DNA from: Cryptomeria japonica
Lineage: Eukaryota > Streptophyta > Pinopsida > Cupressales > Cupressaceae
Direction: 5' to 3'
Length of the DNA stretch: 64,000 nucleotides
Assembly: GCF_030272615.1 (NCBI RefSeq)
Contig: NC_081407.1
Span: 151,363,048 to 151,427,047, forward strand
A program made the translations under genes and the position numbers. Shown here piece after piece: positions 18,264 through 30,044 of this stretch; the stretch's first letter is position 1, and every line of letters begins with the position of its first letter. The notes beneath the pieces are model-generated. The model worked only from the letters and a program-made list of their open reading frames with translations. It had not been told where the DNA came from and did not search any database.

Positions 18264-19446
18264 GGTGTAAATCAGAGTTTAAAACCAATTCTACACTTGT
18301 TTTATGTTCCTAGGTGCAATTCAAAGTTATAACTTCGAATTACACCTCTATGCTTTAAGTGCAAATTAGAGTTATAACTCTGAGTTGAGCCTGTTTTTTG
18401 GAGATAGCAAAAATAATGCATTTTGGGGTTGTAAATCCAAAATACACATCTTAGTGAATTTCGGGTTTACAACCCTGAAATTCACATTTATTTTGCATGA
18501 TTTTGAATTTATTGCTAAGTGTTTGAAACCTTTTAAGTTTCTTCTTCTTCTTGCCTTTTATATTTTATTTTGCTTGTTTTATTCCATGTTGTGCTTATCT
18601 CCCTTGCAATCTGGTTTTGATTCCCTCCTCAATCGCAATTTGTTGGAAGGATTTGGAGCTGGATTTTCTTACCTTTGAATCTTTCAGTTTTCCTTGGTAA
18701 GTTGTTTCTCTTCGTTTTTATTTTTTCACTTTTGTTCTTTATCCTTGCTTAGGGTTTTGTAGCATTATTTGATGTTGTTTGAATCGATGAATTCACTGAT
18801 TTGAACAACATTTCTAAACTCCATTTTATTGTTTTTGATATGGTGTCAATAGTATGTTTCAGATGCATGAATCCAAATAACACCATGCTTATTCATTGCC
18901 ACTCTAGTGTAAGGCAGGGTTACAACCCCGATATACACTAGGCTCTTTCCTTTCTGGTGTAAGTTGTGGTTGTAACCCCACCTTACACTAACACCAAACA
19001 TTGAAATTAAACAATGCTTTGTGTGGTGTATGTTGGGGTCGTAACCCTGACTTTCACTAGACCTTTCCTTTGTGGTGTAGGTTGGGGTCACAACCCCAAC
19101 ATTCACCCACACACGAATCAACAAATTTTGTAGTTTCTTTGCTTGGTGTGATTCAGGTTTACAAACCCAGATTGCACCAAGATCATTGTCTTACTATAGT
19201 AGTGTAAATCTTGTAAGCCCAAACTACACCACATTTTGTATGAAACTCCCCAAGTGTAGATTGGTTTTACAAACCCAATTTACACCATTGAAATAGCCAA
19301 GTCTTTTCTAAGTGCAAATCAAACTTTTAAGTCCAAAATACACTTGTTAACCACACACCTATGTTAGGTGTAAACCTTGTTTGTAACCCCGATTTACACC
19401 AAATGCACAAACATGTAAATTGGGGTTACAGACCAAATTTACACCC
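18264..19446. repeat. Array of about 15 short imperfect palindromes
   Basis: Units of 30-36 bp approximate GGTGTAAATTGGGGTT-ACA-AACCCCAATTTACACC. They lie at about 18264, 18312, 18358, 18418, 18454, 18905, 18956, 19025, 19074, 19145, 19201, 19253, 19311, 19366 and 19411. Each can form a hairpin with arms of about 14 bp; the clearest is 18454-18485, with one single-base indel between arms. Linkers are 12-60 bp and unrelated, apart from a 420-bp gap after the fifth unit. Arms vary between units while staying complementary within a unit. No protein-coding signal is associated. The array precedes the decayed Gypsy element by about 200 bp. Confidence 0.8.
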
Positions 19447-19655
19447 AAAGGCAACTGTGAACTACCAAATGGATTAGGGTTTTTAAAACCCTAATGATGA
19501 GAATCTGGCATGTTGAACATGGTGATGATCTTTTTTCCAATGTTGCAATTTCGGTTACAGTCAAATGATTGAACCATCTCCAAGTAAAAGAACTATGAAG
19601 TTTAAGAAGCAAGATCCCCATCTGGCCTTTCCACCTTCTTCAGTGTCGTCTAATA

Positions 19656-20012
19656 TTGACAATATTAGAGATAAAAATCGGTCATGTAGACCTGGAGGAA
19701 TTTCTTAAGAGGGTCAAAGAGCCACCTGAATATTACAAGATGGAGGCAACTATCAATAGTGGCATTCACTTAGTTGTGGCTTTCTCAAAGCAGGCACAAA
19801 AACCTGAATTTGTGTTAGCATTGGCCAACAAGTTTGATACAGTGAGCAGGACTTTCAAGGATGCAGAAGGCAAGAAAACTATCATCAAGTTGGATGAAGA
19901 TTTCTTTGATACGATTTTCAAATCTCCAAACATTGATCAATATGCCAATATAGATATGCAATCAGCTCAAACATACTATAAAAAAAAATATTTCAAGGCT
20001 TACCACACCTAG
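19656..20012 (+). pseudogene. Gag-like or element-specific ORF of Gypsy-1, family unknown
   Basis: About 118 codons are open from a non-ATG-proximal position. The protein is soluble and charged, with F-L-K-R-V-K-E-P-P-E-Y-Y-K-M and a lysine-rich end. It has no zinc knuckle or protease motif. Its frame ends where the integrase-side sequence begins. Position suggests a gag or accessory domain; I do not recognise the family. Confidence 0.35.
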
Positions 20013-21424
20013 CAATGAACTTGTTATTGATGACTCATTTCCAGATGAGCACCTATTTGCCATCGGTACTTATACACCATGGTATGTAGATATAGCCAAT
20101 TATTTGGTTTCAGGCAAAGTTCCTCAACACTTCTCACCTAAGGAGAAAAGGTTACTGGTCAAGAAGAGCTTTCCATACTCTTGATTTGTAGGATGTCTAT
20201 ATTACACTGGACCAAATCATGTCATGCGAAGATGTGTTCAAGAAGATGAGACATGATATTCTTCATGCCTGCCATGATGAGCCATGTGGAGGATATTTTT
20301 CTGTGAAACGAACATATATGAAGATACTCAACCCTGGTTATTATTGGCCAACACTTCACGAGGATGCCATAAAGTATACAAGGAAGTGTGGCAGATGTCA
20401 AAGAATGGGGAGGCCAACTAAGACTGATGAGATGCCTTTAGAATCACAAGTGGTTGTTACTTCATTTGACAAATGGGGAATGGACTTTATTGGTCCTATA
20501 GATCTACCTTCTAATGGTAAATCTTATATCCTTGTTTGTACTGATTATGTTACCAAATGGATAGAGGTTAAGGCTATGAAGCATGCTAGGGATAATAAGG
20601 TTGCAAAATTCCTTTATGAAGAAAATTTTACTAGATATGGAGTTCCTCGGGAGTTGGTCACTAATTAGGGACCCTGGTTCACTTCAACTTTGATCTCAGC
20701 CTTGGTGAATGAGTACAACATTAGACATAAGAAATCCATTCCATACCATCTACAAGCCAACGGCCAAACAGAAGTCCCAAATAGAGAAATTGGAGCAATT
20801 CTTACAAAAACTGCAACTCTTCATAAGAAGGATTGGGCATCTCGGTTACCTGAAGTAGTCTAGACCTACAGAATCACATGGAAGACAACAATAGGTTTTA
20901 CACCATTTGAGCTTCTTTATGGTAAAACAACGGTTCTTTCTATAAAAATTGAGCATAAGACTCTACATACGGCCCTTGATCTGGAAATAGACATTACTAG
21001 GGCTCAACAGGAGCATATCATGCAGCTTAATGCCCTTGGTGAATACAGAAAACAAGCTCTTTATCACAGAGAGGTCATTCAGAAGCAACGGGTAAAATGG
21101 CATGATAGATATATCAGAGACAATAAATTTTCTCCGGGAGATTGGGCACTGTTATATGACTTTAAATATCAAGATAACCAAGGAAAATTGCAGACAAGGT
21201 GGATGGGACCATATGAGGTTGTCAACGTCTTTGACAATGGTGTTGTACCCCACACCACTATAGATCCATTATGTTTTAAGTTGTTCGTAAATAGCCATCA
21301 ACTTCACCTTTATCACAAGCCTAGTACGAAACAGGATTTCCTACAACAATTCTCGGTAAGTTCAAATTTGAAACTTCCTGCAGCATCATCTGGCAAGCTT
21401 CCTAGTTCGCCATGTGCAAAATAA
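20013..21424 (+). pseudogene. Gypsy-1 integrase
   Basis: Starting in S-F-P-D-E-H-L-F-A-I, the sequence carries the HHCC zinc region (H-A-C-H-D-E-P-C-G-G-Y-F, then C-G-R-C-Q-R-M-G), the core with M-D-F-I-G-P-I-D and a second acid in the damaged T-N-stop-G-P-W-F-T, then Q-T-E-V near the third catalytic site, and the C-terminal domain (W-A-L-L-Y-D, W-M-G-P-Y-E-V, L-Y-H-K-P). In-frame stops occur at about 20666 and 20860, and the frame shifts near 20215. It parallels Gypsy-2 residue for residue over long stretches. No chromodomain follows. Confidence 0.8.
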
Positions 21425-22269
21425 GTTTTAACTTTCCTTCATCATAATAAAGTTTTCATGTCCACGTGGAAACCATTTCTTCTATCTTCCACAGTCTATC
21501 CACCTCATATTCTATCTTTCGTTTTTCATCCATACCCATATTTTTTAATCTCTTTCTATCAATTTTTATGTCGCATGCATATAAGAAATCACATCACCAA
21601 TGACACTCATTATTTAATATGCTTTTGCACCTCAGGTACATGCACACATATTTTTGTGATTATTACTCCTATTTGCATTTCATTCCAACTATTTCACATT
21701 ATTATTATTTGTTTGGTTTTATCTCATTCTTAAGCGCTATCTTTTAATTATTATCCCTTCCCATGTGTGGACCCATGTGAAATTTTTGGTTTGGGGGAGG
21801 GGTTATTATGTGCAAAAAGGATATATAAAGGCATATGCAAAAATTTGCACATTGCTTGCAAAAAGTTTTTTTTCTTTTGATGAATTATGACGTGACATCC
21901 TGAGATTAGAGTCATGTTTCATTGTAAATTATCCTTCATGCCACCCTATTATCTTCAGTTCATACATGTGACAAAATAGGTGTTATAATTAACTCTGTAG
22001 AATGTGAAGGTTGTGGGTAGTAAGGTAAAGAATTGATAAGCTTGATATTTTTTATTTCATAAGAAAAGAATTTGGCGAGGAACAACTTCAATGAGTAAGG
22101 AAATTGCTTTGTTTTGAGAAGGCTTGGAATTGCAAAAATGGGAGGACCACCCATTAGGCATGAACCTGTAGATCATGTACTCCTTCTTTTAGATGGTGAG
22201 TGTTAACTTGTAATTTGAGCAAGTGGGTGGCTAGATTATTTTCTCAAGCTTTGGAGTTTTGACAATGGT

Positions 22270-24550
22270 ATAGCCTATGAATTTGTATCCACTTTTAAAC
22301 AAGGAGAAGCCATGGTATGAGGAATTAAGATAGTATCTACAAAGGAGTGAATAGCAGAAGTTACTGGGCTACCTGCAATTGGAGAAAAGTGTTTGGATAC
22401 ATTGGATGCAAGGTCAGCTAGAGATAAATTCACACTCTCTAGAGATCCTCCATCAAGGGTTAGCAAGCAAGGCACAAGTAGGATGTCTTTACTAGAAGAA
22501 TGGGCCCTTAGAGCAATATATATTATATCAAATATCTCACTTGTGAAGGCTGGCAATCTCTGCTTCATGTTGTGCATTTTAAGTTGCTCTCTCATCTCCG
22601 TTGTGGCAGATAGATTAATGCTCCTAGTTTCTTGTATCATATGTCGAAGAAGATGGCTACAGAGACACAAAAAGGTAGGAAAAATTATGTTACCCATCAT
22701 TGTTTGATTAAATTTTTGGTAGAAAGAAGTTTGCAAGAAACAAGTCCTATGTTATCTTGGAAATATTTTCTCAAGAATGAAAGAATTTAGAATTTAGGGC
22801 CCGTGTTTCAACCTGCTATTTCTAGGATGAGAGGGTCAATAAAATCAGCACTAGGAGCTTCTTCTTCAAAAACCCATAATGAACAACTTCTTTTTGAAGA
22901 GGAAAGTTCAAACCCTGAAAATGTAAAACTAATGCAAACCCTAGTTCTATCATCCCCTACCAAAAGACATAAGAAGTTTTATGTCTAGAAGACAATACTC
23001 AGGAAAAGAAATAGATTAGGAAATAGGAGATATTTACTAAAGAAAGGGTGTCTGGAGCTAAAAAGGGTATCCCTCAGAAACTTAGGACAAAGGAAACGAA
23101 ACCCTCATCTGCAACCCTACCTGCAGCTAAAGCAAAAACAGTGTTACCAGAAACTTATAAACGACCTCCAAGGTGAAGTTCCAAAAAAGGAGTAAAATCT
23201 ATGGATAAAGTAAGGATAGCTCCTCAATAAGTGGTCATTCAGAGTGACACTGAGTCAGACAATGATTTAATAGGGAAATTGGTAAATATGATGTATGATA
23301 AACCACCTTCCAAGTTACAAACCCCTTTGTCTTTCTCTGGTGATTCTCTAACAAAAAATGCATTCATGGAAGGAGATGAAGGGATAACTTTTTCAGTTGA
23401 ACTAAATGCACCATTAAAAAGGGGTAATCAATCAAAATTGAAAGAATAGTTGGTTTAGAAAAACTTGCAGCAGTTGCAGAGCAAATGGCTTTTGCAAGTC
23501 AAATGAAAACTAGGATGAATTTACAAATACCTCCATCATCTATATGGCTGAGTTTTTTATTACAAATGCATCAATCTATTCAAGAGGAGTGAGAAACCTA
23601 GAAGAAGGAGAAAGAAAAATTGCAGAATGAGATTAATAGGAAGGATAAAGAAATTTTAAAATTAAAAGCCAGTGCGGGAGAAGTAATGGAATTGGTTCCT
23701 TAAATTGTTTAGTGTCGACCTCCACCCAGGGTATATTCTCTGTATTTAAAAGAATTAAACCTTTTATATCAATTGTGAAGAGAATTCTCTAGTTTTTGTT
23801 CTTCTCTTTTAACTCCTAAGGAATTTCTATGTGCATATGAAACATCAAGCTTTGTTGATAAGAATCTACTTTGTGAGCTATACTTACACAATTATCCAAT
23901 CCCTGTTGATACCCATTGGAATCCTCTCATGTATATTGGTAATATTCAGCTTAAGGCATTTATGTCTTATATACAAAATCAAAATAATTGGGGACAACAA
24001 TTAAGTAAATATAGAGACCTGGAGTTAGCCACACCATTGGATTTGAGGGTTGAGACATCTCGTTCAGATAATGTTTTGTGTCAATGGAACCAGATTTTCT
24101 ATGAAGCCAAATGCAAGGACATTGTTATGTAATTAAGAGAACAAGTATATAAATAATATAAAAATATGGCCAATACTTCAGCCAAAACAATATTTGGATA
24201 TCTTTCTCAAAGGTGGAATGGGTTACCAGATGAATTAAAGTAGCGAGAGCTGCAGTCCCTTCAGAATTATAATGCAATGTTAAGAAGAGCAATAAGATAT
24301 ATTCAGTTGGGCAAATCATTGCAGGAAAGATGGATTCTGCTAACATTTCATCCTCCATTATTGTTGTGGCCTATTCTAGATTTGAAGGATCTCAAACTAT
24401 ACAACCAGGAAGTTGAAGACTCCTGATGGAAGGAAATAGAAGAAACTCAAGGTTTTTATGGGGATCCGCTTGTTCAAGCAACGAGAGAAACAAAAGTCAC
24501 TGATCTCATAATAGAGACCTTTGAGGAACATGTGAATGCTTGAGGACAAG
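22270..24550 (+). pseudogene. Extra ORF downstream of integrase in Gypsy-1
   Basis: Fragments in three frames parallel the extra ORF of Gypsy-2. The N-terminal piece near 22380-22690 reads A-R-S-A-R-D-K-F-T, then S-K-Q-G-T-S-R-M, then W-A-L-R-A-I-Y-I-I. A low-complexity, charged middle part occupies 22800-23700. The C-terminal piece near 23740-24350 includes L-T-P-K-E-F-L, N-L-L-C-E-L-Y-L-H-N-Y-P-I-P and L-K-A-F-M-S-Y-I-Q-N. The protein sits where some plant Gypsy lineages (for example Athila) carry an env-like or accessory ORF, but no signal peptide or membrane helix is visible. Function unknown. Confidence 0.55.
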
Positions 24551-24571
24551 CATTGGTTAGGTTAGGGTGAG

Positions 24572-25700
24572 TGATGAGTCACATTTTTTGTCCTTTTATA
24601 TAAACTCTATGTTGAATTAGGACTGTCATTTCATAGTTCAGACATTATGGTCGTGATAGATATCAACCTTTTTGTGTTTTACTTGTGAACTTTGTTATCT
24701 ACTAGACAACCTTGTAAATGATATAAGAAATCTACATTAATATTGTGGGAATGCTTGATTGATTGTTGTTTTAAGGTAATATTATACATATGTATGTTGT
24801 GTAAGTTAATCTTGGTGTATGCAACTAGTAAGGGAGACTAAGTCAACGAGGGACATCTGTTGCCGTTTCGTGGAGTTGCAGTCACAATTAGATGAAATTT
24901 GTTGAACCATTCAAGCTAATAACCAATGCCATAATAAGATTCCTAGTTGCATTTAAGATAGTTATTTGCTTCAAAGCATGTGCCTGATAGTTGATGAAAT
25001 CTAGAGAGAACCTTGTCCTATATTTGTGCGAATGACTAAGTCTTGAGATTATTCATCTTTCTGTGTATTTATTCTCAATAAAAGTTATCCTCCTAGTCTG
25101 TTGGAAGTGGATCGATTGAGTAATGAGTTAGTTATAAATTTTCTTATAAATCCATCGATTAAAGGATGAAATAGTTAATGCAATTTTATCTCTTTTGAAC
25201 TTAGTGTACTCTGCATTACAGATTGAATAAAGAATAAGAGATTCTATTTATGTTAAGTTTCTAGAAGCTCATCCAAGGGGGCCCACTTGGGGAGTGTTCC
25301 ATCTTCACTTCTTTATTGAGTAAGTTGATTAGTAAGTTCATTTTTGTCATTTAAATTCTTTCAATTGATTGTCTTGCAGACACAAATTCCATTTTGTGTC
25401 TGTTCCTATAGCCAAGTGAAAACATAGTATTATGTTACTAGCTAGTCAATTCGTTTTTTGTATGAAGATATAGGTTTCACACATAATAGACTAGATTGAT
25501 GTCGGTAAAGTAACATTATAATTTCATTCTTTTTGTTAATTTCTCACTAGCACATTCAAGTTAAACTAGCACTCCTCATGAGTTTCTTATTGCACATATA
25601 GTGCATACCTATTTCAAGCTCTACATTCCTAGGTTGATAAGTAAATGAGTTTTTGTTAATGAGTTAGTAACTATGTGGTATAGAGAACTGAATCATTAAG
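24572..25700 (+). repeat. Putative 3' LTR of Gypsy-1 (right end not fixed)
   Basis: It starts tgatgagtcacat after the purine-rich gttagggtgag. It contains the motif gggggcccacttgg (25277-25290), which also occurs in the Gypsy-2 LTR (reverse complement, 44649-44662). The 5' copy is missing, so the end is an estimate between 25300 and 25730. Confidence 0.4.
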
Positions 25701-25734
25701 TCAAGGATATGTGTCTAAATTGCTATGACATTAT

Positions 25735-26219
25735 TTGGAACCAACACCTCATACATCTCATAAGGCTCCATGTACAACTCCTCCTCAAGTTTCTATTCCC
25801 AATCCTATTCCTTTTGGTTCCACTATTTCCTATACTTTAGATGCTCTTGGTGTAGTGATTCATACTATTCCCTCCATGACAACTACTGAGTCGACCTTAG
25901 ATACTCCTCAGGACAATATTGAAAATGTGTTCCTCCCAAGTCTGTTTGAAGTATCTACTTTCATGTTGGAAGATTTTGATAAGTTCATGTTAGAGACTGA
26001 ACTAGCACCCAAAGTTTTAGCCATAGAGAATCCACTTGCAATTGTGACTTCTACTCCTCCCATTGTGACTAAAAATGTACAAGAGAAATAACTTTCATCT
26101 CAGGTATTGTCCACAGGAGTTGAAGATGACACACCTTTACCACCTTCATTGATCTCTAACACTCCCAATAGGAAGAAACGGGACATCTCCCCAAATGACT
26201 TTGATTCCAACCAAAAGGT
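25735..26219 (+). pseudogene. Left part of an ORF of unknown family, split by Copia-2
   Basis: The plus strand is open from 25735 to 26091 (one stop there), then in frame to the insertion at 26220. It is Pro/Thr-rich (T-P-H-T-S-H-K-A-P, P-P-S-L-I-S-N-T-P), followed by R-K-K-R-D-I-S-P. Removing Copia-2 and one AAGGT copy continues the frame at 41027 with a lysine-rich stretch. The initiation codon is not evident (TTG in frame). I do not recognise the family. Confidence 0.4.
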
Positions 26220-28306
26220 TATTAGCAGCAAAGAGGAGGAAGATTAGGAGGGGGGGGGGGAGGTTGGATAAATCTTCACTGGATCTAGAAACTCAATCAC
26301 AAATAAAAACCTGATAAACTACAGTAATAACAAAGATAAGCAAATTGAAAGCATAACACGCAACACCAAGATTTTGACGTGGAAAACCCAGTTAAGGGAA
26401 AAACCACGGTGGGAACCTACCCACAGTAAGATGATACTCTACAGTAGTATGTGAAAATATTACAATGGGGAATGCACATGCATTCAGGCATGTTGCCTAG
26501 AGCTCACTGCTCAAAAGATGATGCAGCCATAATCGGTAAAACCCTTAAAGAGAATCAATCGGCTTATGCAGCAAGAGCAACACAATGAAAGAAGCAAGAA
26601 AACATAAGAAGATTACATAAACATATCATAATAATGCCTTAGAACTTTTTGCAATCATCCAACAATCATCATATAATCATCAAAGAACATCCAGCAATTA
26701 ACCAGTTACATGCAGGCTATTAGTCAGATACAATCCAATTCGGGACTCTAAGAATCAACCAAATCACAAAACGTGAATCTCAATCCTTATTCTCAATTCT
26801 AATTCCTCTACCCCTACAAATGATTATATAACAACATATTTATACCCATCGGAATATATCTAGGTCAGCCTCATAAGATTACATTTATTAATGCAAGAAA
26901 ATGAAACGTGTAAATAGGTCAGCCCTAAGAATTAAAGAAATATTTCCAAAAAATAACAACCAAGAGATGTAGTTCAATAGGAAGGTTGGCCACATGCCAA
27001 AGAACATTGAACAAGACCCAAGAGATCCACATGCCAAGAATCGCACCGATAATAAAGGAAAACCAACCGGTAAGCACAAGAATTGTCCTGGAACCCAAAA
27101 ACAGTCAACCGGAAGCAATAACTGACCGTAAAAGAACCCAAATAAACTAAAAAATTGGAATTAAGCACATAAAACCGCTTGGAAACTAAAAATAAGATCT
27201 ACCACGAAAGGAAAGCAACTATCGGTGCCAACCGGTAAGAACACCAAAAACTGCATAAAGAACTAAACAAGAACAAAACTGAAAGGAAATATTTTTAGAT
27301 GATGCAAGATTGCTCATCGACCGAGGATGCTCCTACATCAAAAGATATTGGCCCGAAAGGCTACAATCCTCAGGGAAGTCTCACTGACTTACAATAAGAT
27401 TCAGACTACAATCCGAAAGGAATGAACTGAAAGAATAGCATCTCCAAATACCTGATGATAGTTTCGGTTAAGCACAAATGTCTGCCCTGCAACACCAATC
27501 TCTCCTCAATAACAATACCAAAGGATGAATCACTTGATTGTACATACGCAACTCTTTGATAATGCAGACACAACCTTGATACTAAAATTACATGAATATA
27601 TCACCTATATATACAAGTCATCAACCTTGACAACAAGGTCGGCTAAACCCTCGACTCACAAATACAAAATTACACCACACGATACAAATATCGACCACAA
27701 GACCAATATAATAATTTAAACGACATAACATGGACCTAATTAAAATTACCAAATATTCAACACCGCTGGAAATTACGCCAAGATCAACCACAACACACTA
27801 CACCACTAGGAAAACCACATAACACGCAAATCATCATCGGTTCATAAAAACCATCAAAAACTTGCATAACGATCAATACAGATCACCAGAAAAAATAGGA
27901 CACAACTAGGAAACACTAGAAAGAATGTTAGAAAGATCAGAAATGGCTACACCAACACCACTTATCAAATCTTCATTTGTCAACGTCTGAAACTCAAGAA
28001 CACAACTAATTAGCAACTGTCACGAAGAAAGATAACTTGCGGAGCACCAAATCATGATCCATCTGAAATGAAGATACACAAGACCATTTCAAACAATATC
28101 CCAAAATATTAGCACAAGATTTGATCACATTGAAATATACAGGAGGAAAAACTGAACTCTACAAAACCGTGATCAGCAAAACAAAACTGCAAAATCAGAT
28201 CATAAGATCTTCCCAAACAACAATCACCGGAGCATATCACATGAATATGTTGACATCAATGACAACAACATATCCTAGCAGCAACAATGACCAACAATAT
28301 CCAATA
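26220..28306 (-). repeat. 3' LTR of Copia-2 (contains a solo LTR)
   Basis: Left end tattagcagcaaagagg aligns with tgctagcaacaaagagg of the other LTR. Right end ...atatccaata precedes a C-run that is the minus-strand purine tract (28307-28313). Without the 822-bp nested solo LTR and its duplication, length is about 1,260 bp. Confidence 0.8.
26519..27340 (-). mobile_element. Solo LTR of a Gypsy-3-related chromovirus
   Basis: It is 822 bp, starting tgatgcagcc and ending cctacatca on the plus strand, with an exact duplication AAAGA (26514-26518 and 27341-27345). It resembles the Gypsy-3 LTR (57747-58564, 818 bp): both contain ggtcggccacatgcc-type sequence, end in gatgcaagattgct...ggatgctcct, and share the CATCA end. 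Only one LTR and no interior remain, the product of LTR-LTR recombination. Confidence 0.75.
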
Positions 28307-28629
28307 ATCCCCCCCTTTGGCATTGATGGCAACATATGAATGTGAAAAACAGTCAATGCAAAGAAAGAATATATCACCAGCAAACTCCCCCTAAGATCAA
28401 GACATATAAAGCAGTTTTTCACATGATCTCTCTCCCCTTTTGAGAACAATGCCAAAGATCTCAAAAGAGATAACCAAATCATGATTCTTTATCTGAGACA
28501 CATAACCAAGATAACATACTACTCCACCAAAGGAGTAGCACCATCTCATCAATCTGGATAAAAGGATAAGGCTCTAAAGTCCACCAGATTGATGCAACTC
28601 AATGCATCTAGTTCTCATCAGGAGGGGTA

Positions 28630-29441
28630 GATACCACTAACTTGTCTCTCAAATAGACAAATGTTTCTGCAAACAAAGGCTTGGTGAAAATATCAGCTAT
28701 TTGTTCCTTTGTAGATACATACTCCAACTTCACCTTCTCTTCACTGACTTGCTCTCTCAATTAATGATATTTGATTGACACATGCTTTGTCTTTGAATAT
28801 TGCCCCAGATTCTTTGACATGTTGATAGTAATGGAATTATCACAGTATATGACAGTAGGCTCATCATAGATAATTTTGATATCTTTCAACATTTTCTTCA
28901 TCCAGACTACCTAAGTGCAATTACTAGCAACAACAATGTACTCAACTTCAACAGTTCATAAGGACACTGAATCTTATTTCTTACTAGCCCATGAAACCAG
29001 TTTCTTTCCAAAAAAGAATGCTCCACCGATAGTTATCTTTCGGTCATCCACATCACTAGCCCAATCAGCATCAGTGTAGGCACACAACATGAAATCATCA
29101 TTCTTCGAATACCACAAACCATAATCCATAGTTCCCTTCAAGTATCTGAATATCCTCTTCACAACAATGACATGACTCTCTTTTGGATCAACTTGATATC
29201 TAGCAGTCACGCACACAACATGCATAGTGTTTGGTCTAGTCTGAGTAAGATATAGCAGTCCACTAACCATAGATTTGTACAAACTCTGATTAGCTTACGA
29301 GGATTCATCATTCTTAGACAATTTACAACCAATCACCATAGGAGTTCCAACCAGTTTCGAGTCATCTAACCCAAACTTATTTAGCAATTCCTTCACATAC
29401 TTAGTTTGAGATATAAATATACCTTTTCCAGTCTGTGAAAT
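28630..29441 (-). pseudogene. Copia-2 RNase H and pol C-terminus
   Basis: The best stretch is 28974-29282: L-L-Y-L-T-Q-T-R-P-N, then Y-T-D-A-D-W-A-S-D-V-D-D-R-K, G-K-K-L-V-S-W-A-S-K-K. Further pieces with stops follow to about 28630, covering the E-A-E-Y region and the terminal helix. The frame is closed by several stops on both sides, so the protein is inactive. Confidence 0.8.
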
Positions 29442-30044
29442 CTACAAACCTAATAAATTTTGTATCTCACCAATCATAGACATCTCAAATTCTTTTTGCA
29501 TATCATTGGCAAACTTCATACTCAAGTCATCATCACCTCTAAAGATAATATCATCAAAAAAGACTTCAACAATCAAGATGTTATCATTCTTAATCTTAAA
29601 GTACAAATTATTGTCAACAACACCTTTATTAAATCCCAATTTCAATAAATACTTATCTAGTCTATCATACCAGGCTCTAGGGCCTTGCTTCAATCCATAA
29701 AGAGCTTTCTTCAGTTTACATACCATGTCTCCATCATCTAATAATGAAAATTCATCTGGTTGCTCAATGTAGACTTCTTCTTCAAGATCGCCATTCAAAA
29801 AGACAGATTTGACATCCATCTGATATACCTTAAAATCTTTATAAGCAGCATATGCAAGAAACAATCTAACAGCCTCAAGTCTAGCCACCGGAGCAAAAGT
29901 CTCATCATAATCAATTCCTTTATGTTGTGAATATCCTTTGCATACCAATCTATCTTTATTTTTGACAACTTCACCGACTTCATTCAATTTGTTCCTGAAT
30001 ACCCATTTAGTACCAATCACATTCTTATATGTAGGTCTAGGCAC
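29442..30044 (-). pseudogene. Copia-2 reverse transcriptase
   Basis: About 200 codons remain open: [41 protein letters not shown]. The catalytic box reads V-F-F-D-D instead of Y-V-D-D, with both aspartates kept. The closest relative in the window is Copia-3, showing one lineage. Confidence 0.85.

Larger units (their letters stand above)
19450..24571 (+). mobile_element. Decayed Gypsy element with extra 3' ORF (Gypsy-1), interior
   Basis: The plus-strand order is: an unfamiliar gag-like ORF (19656-20012), integrase (20013-21424), a spacer with a purine tract (gggggaggggt near 21794), an extra ORF remnant (22270-24550), and a purine-rich tract leading to the 3' LTR at 24572. Protease, reverse transcriptase and most of RNase H are missing: the gag-like ORF joins directly to sequence that in the related element at 48784-50297 follows RNase H. 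The 5' LTR was not found. Many stops make it inactive. Confidence 0.6.

Noticed and set aside
18385-18678. 97-codon ORF on the plus strand
   Set aside because: It overlaps two palindrome units, is Phe/Leu-rich as expected from AT-rich DNA, and has no homolog I recognise.
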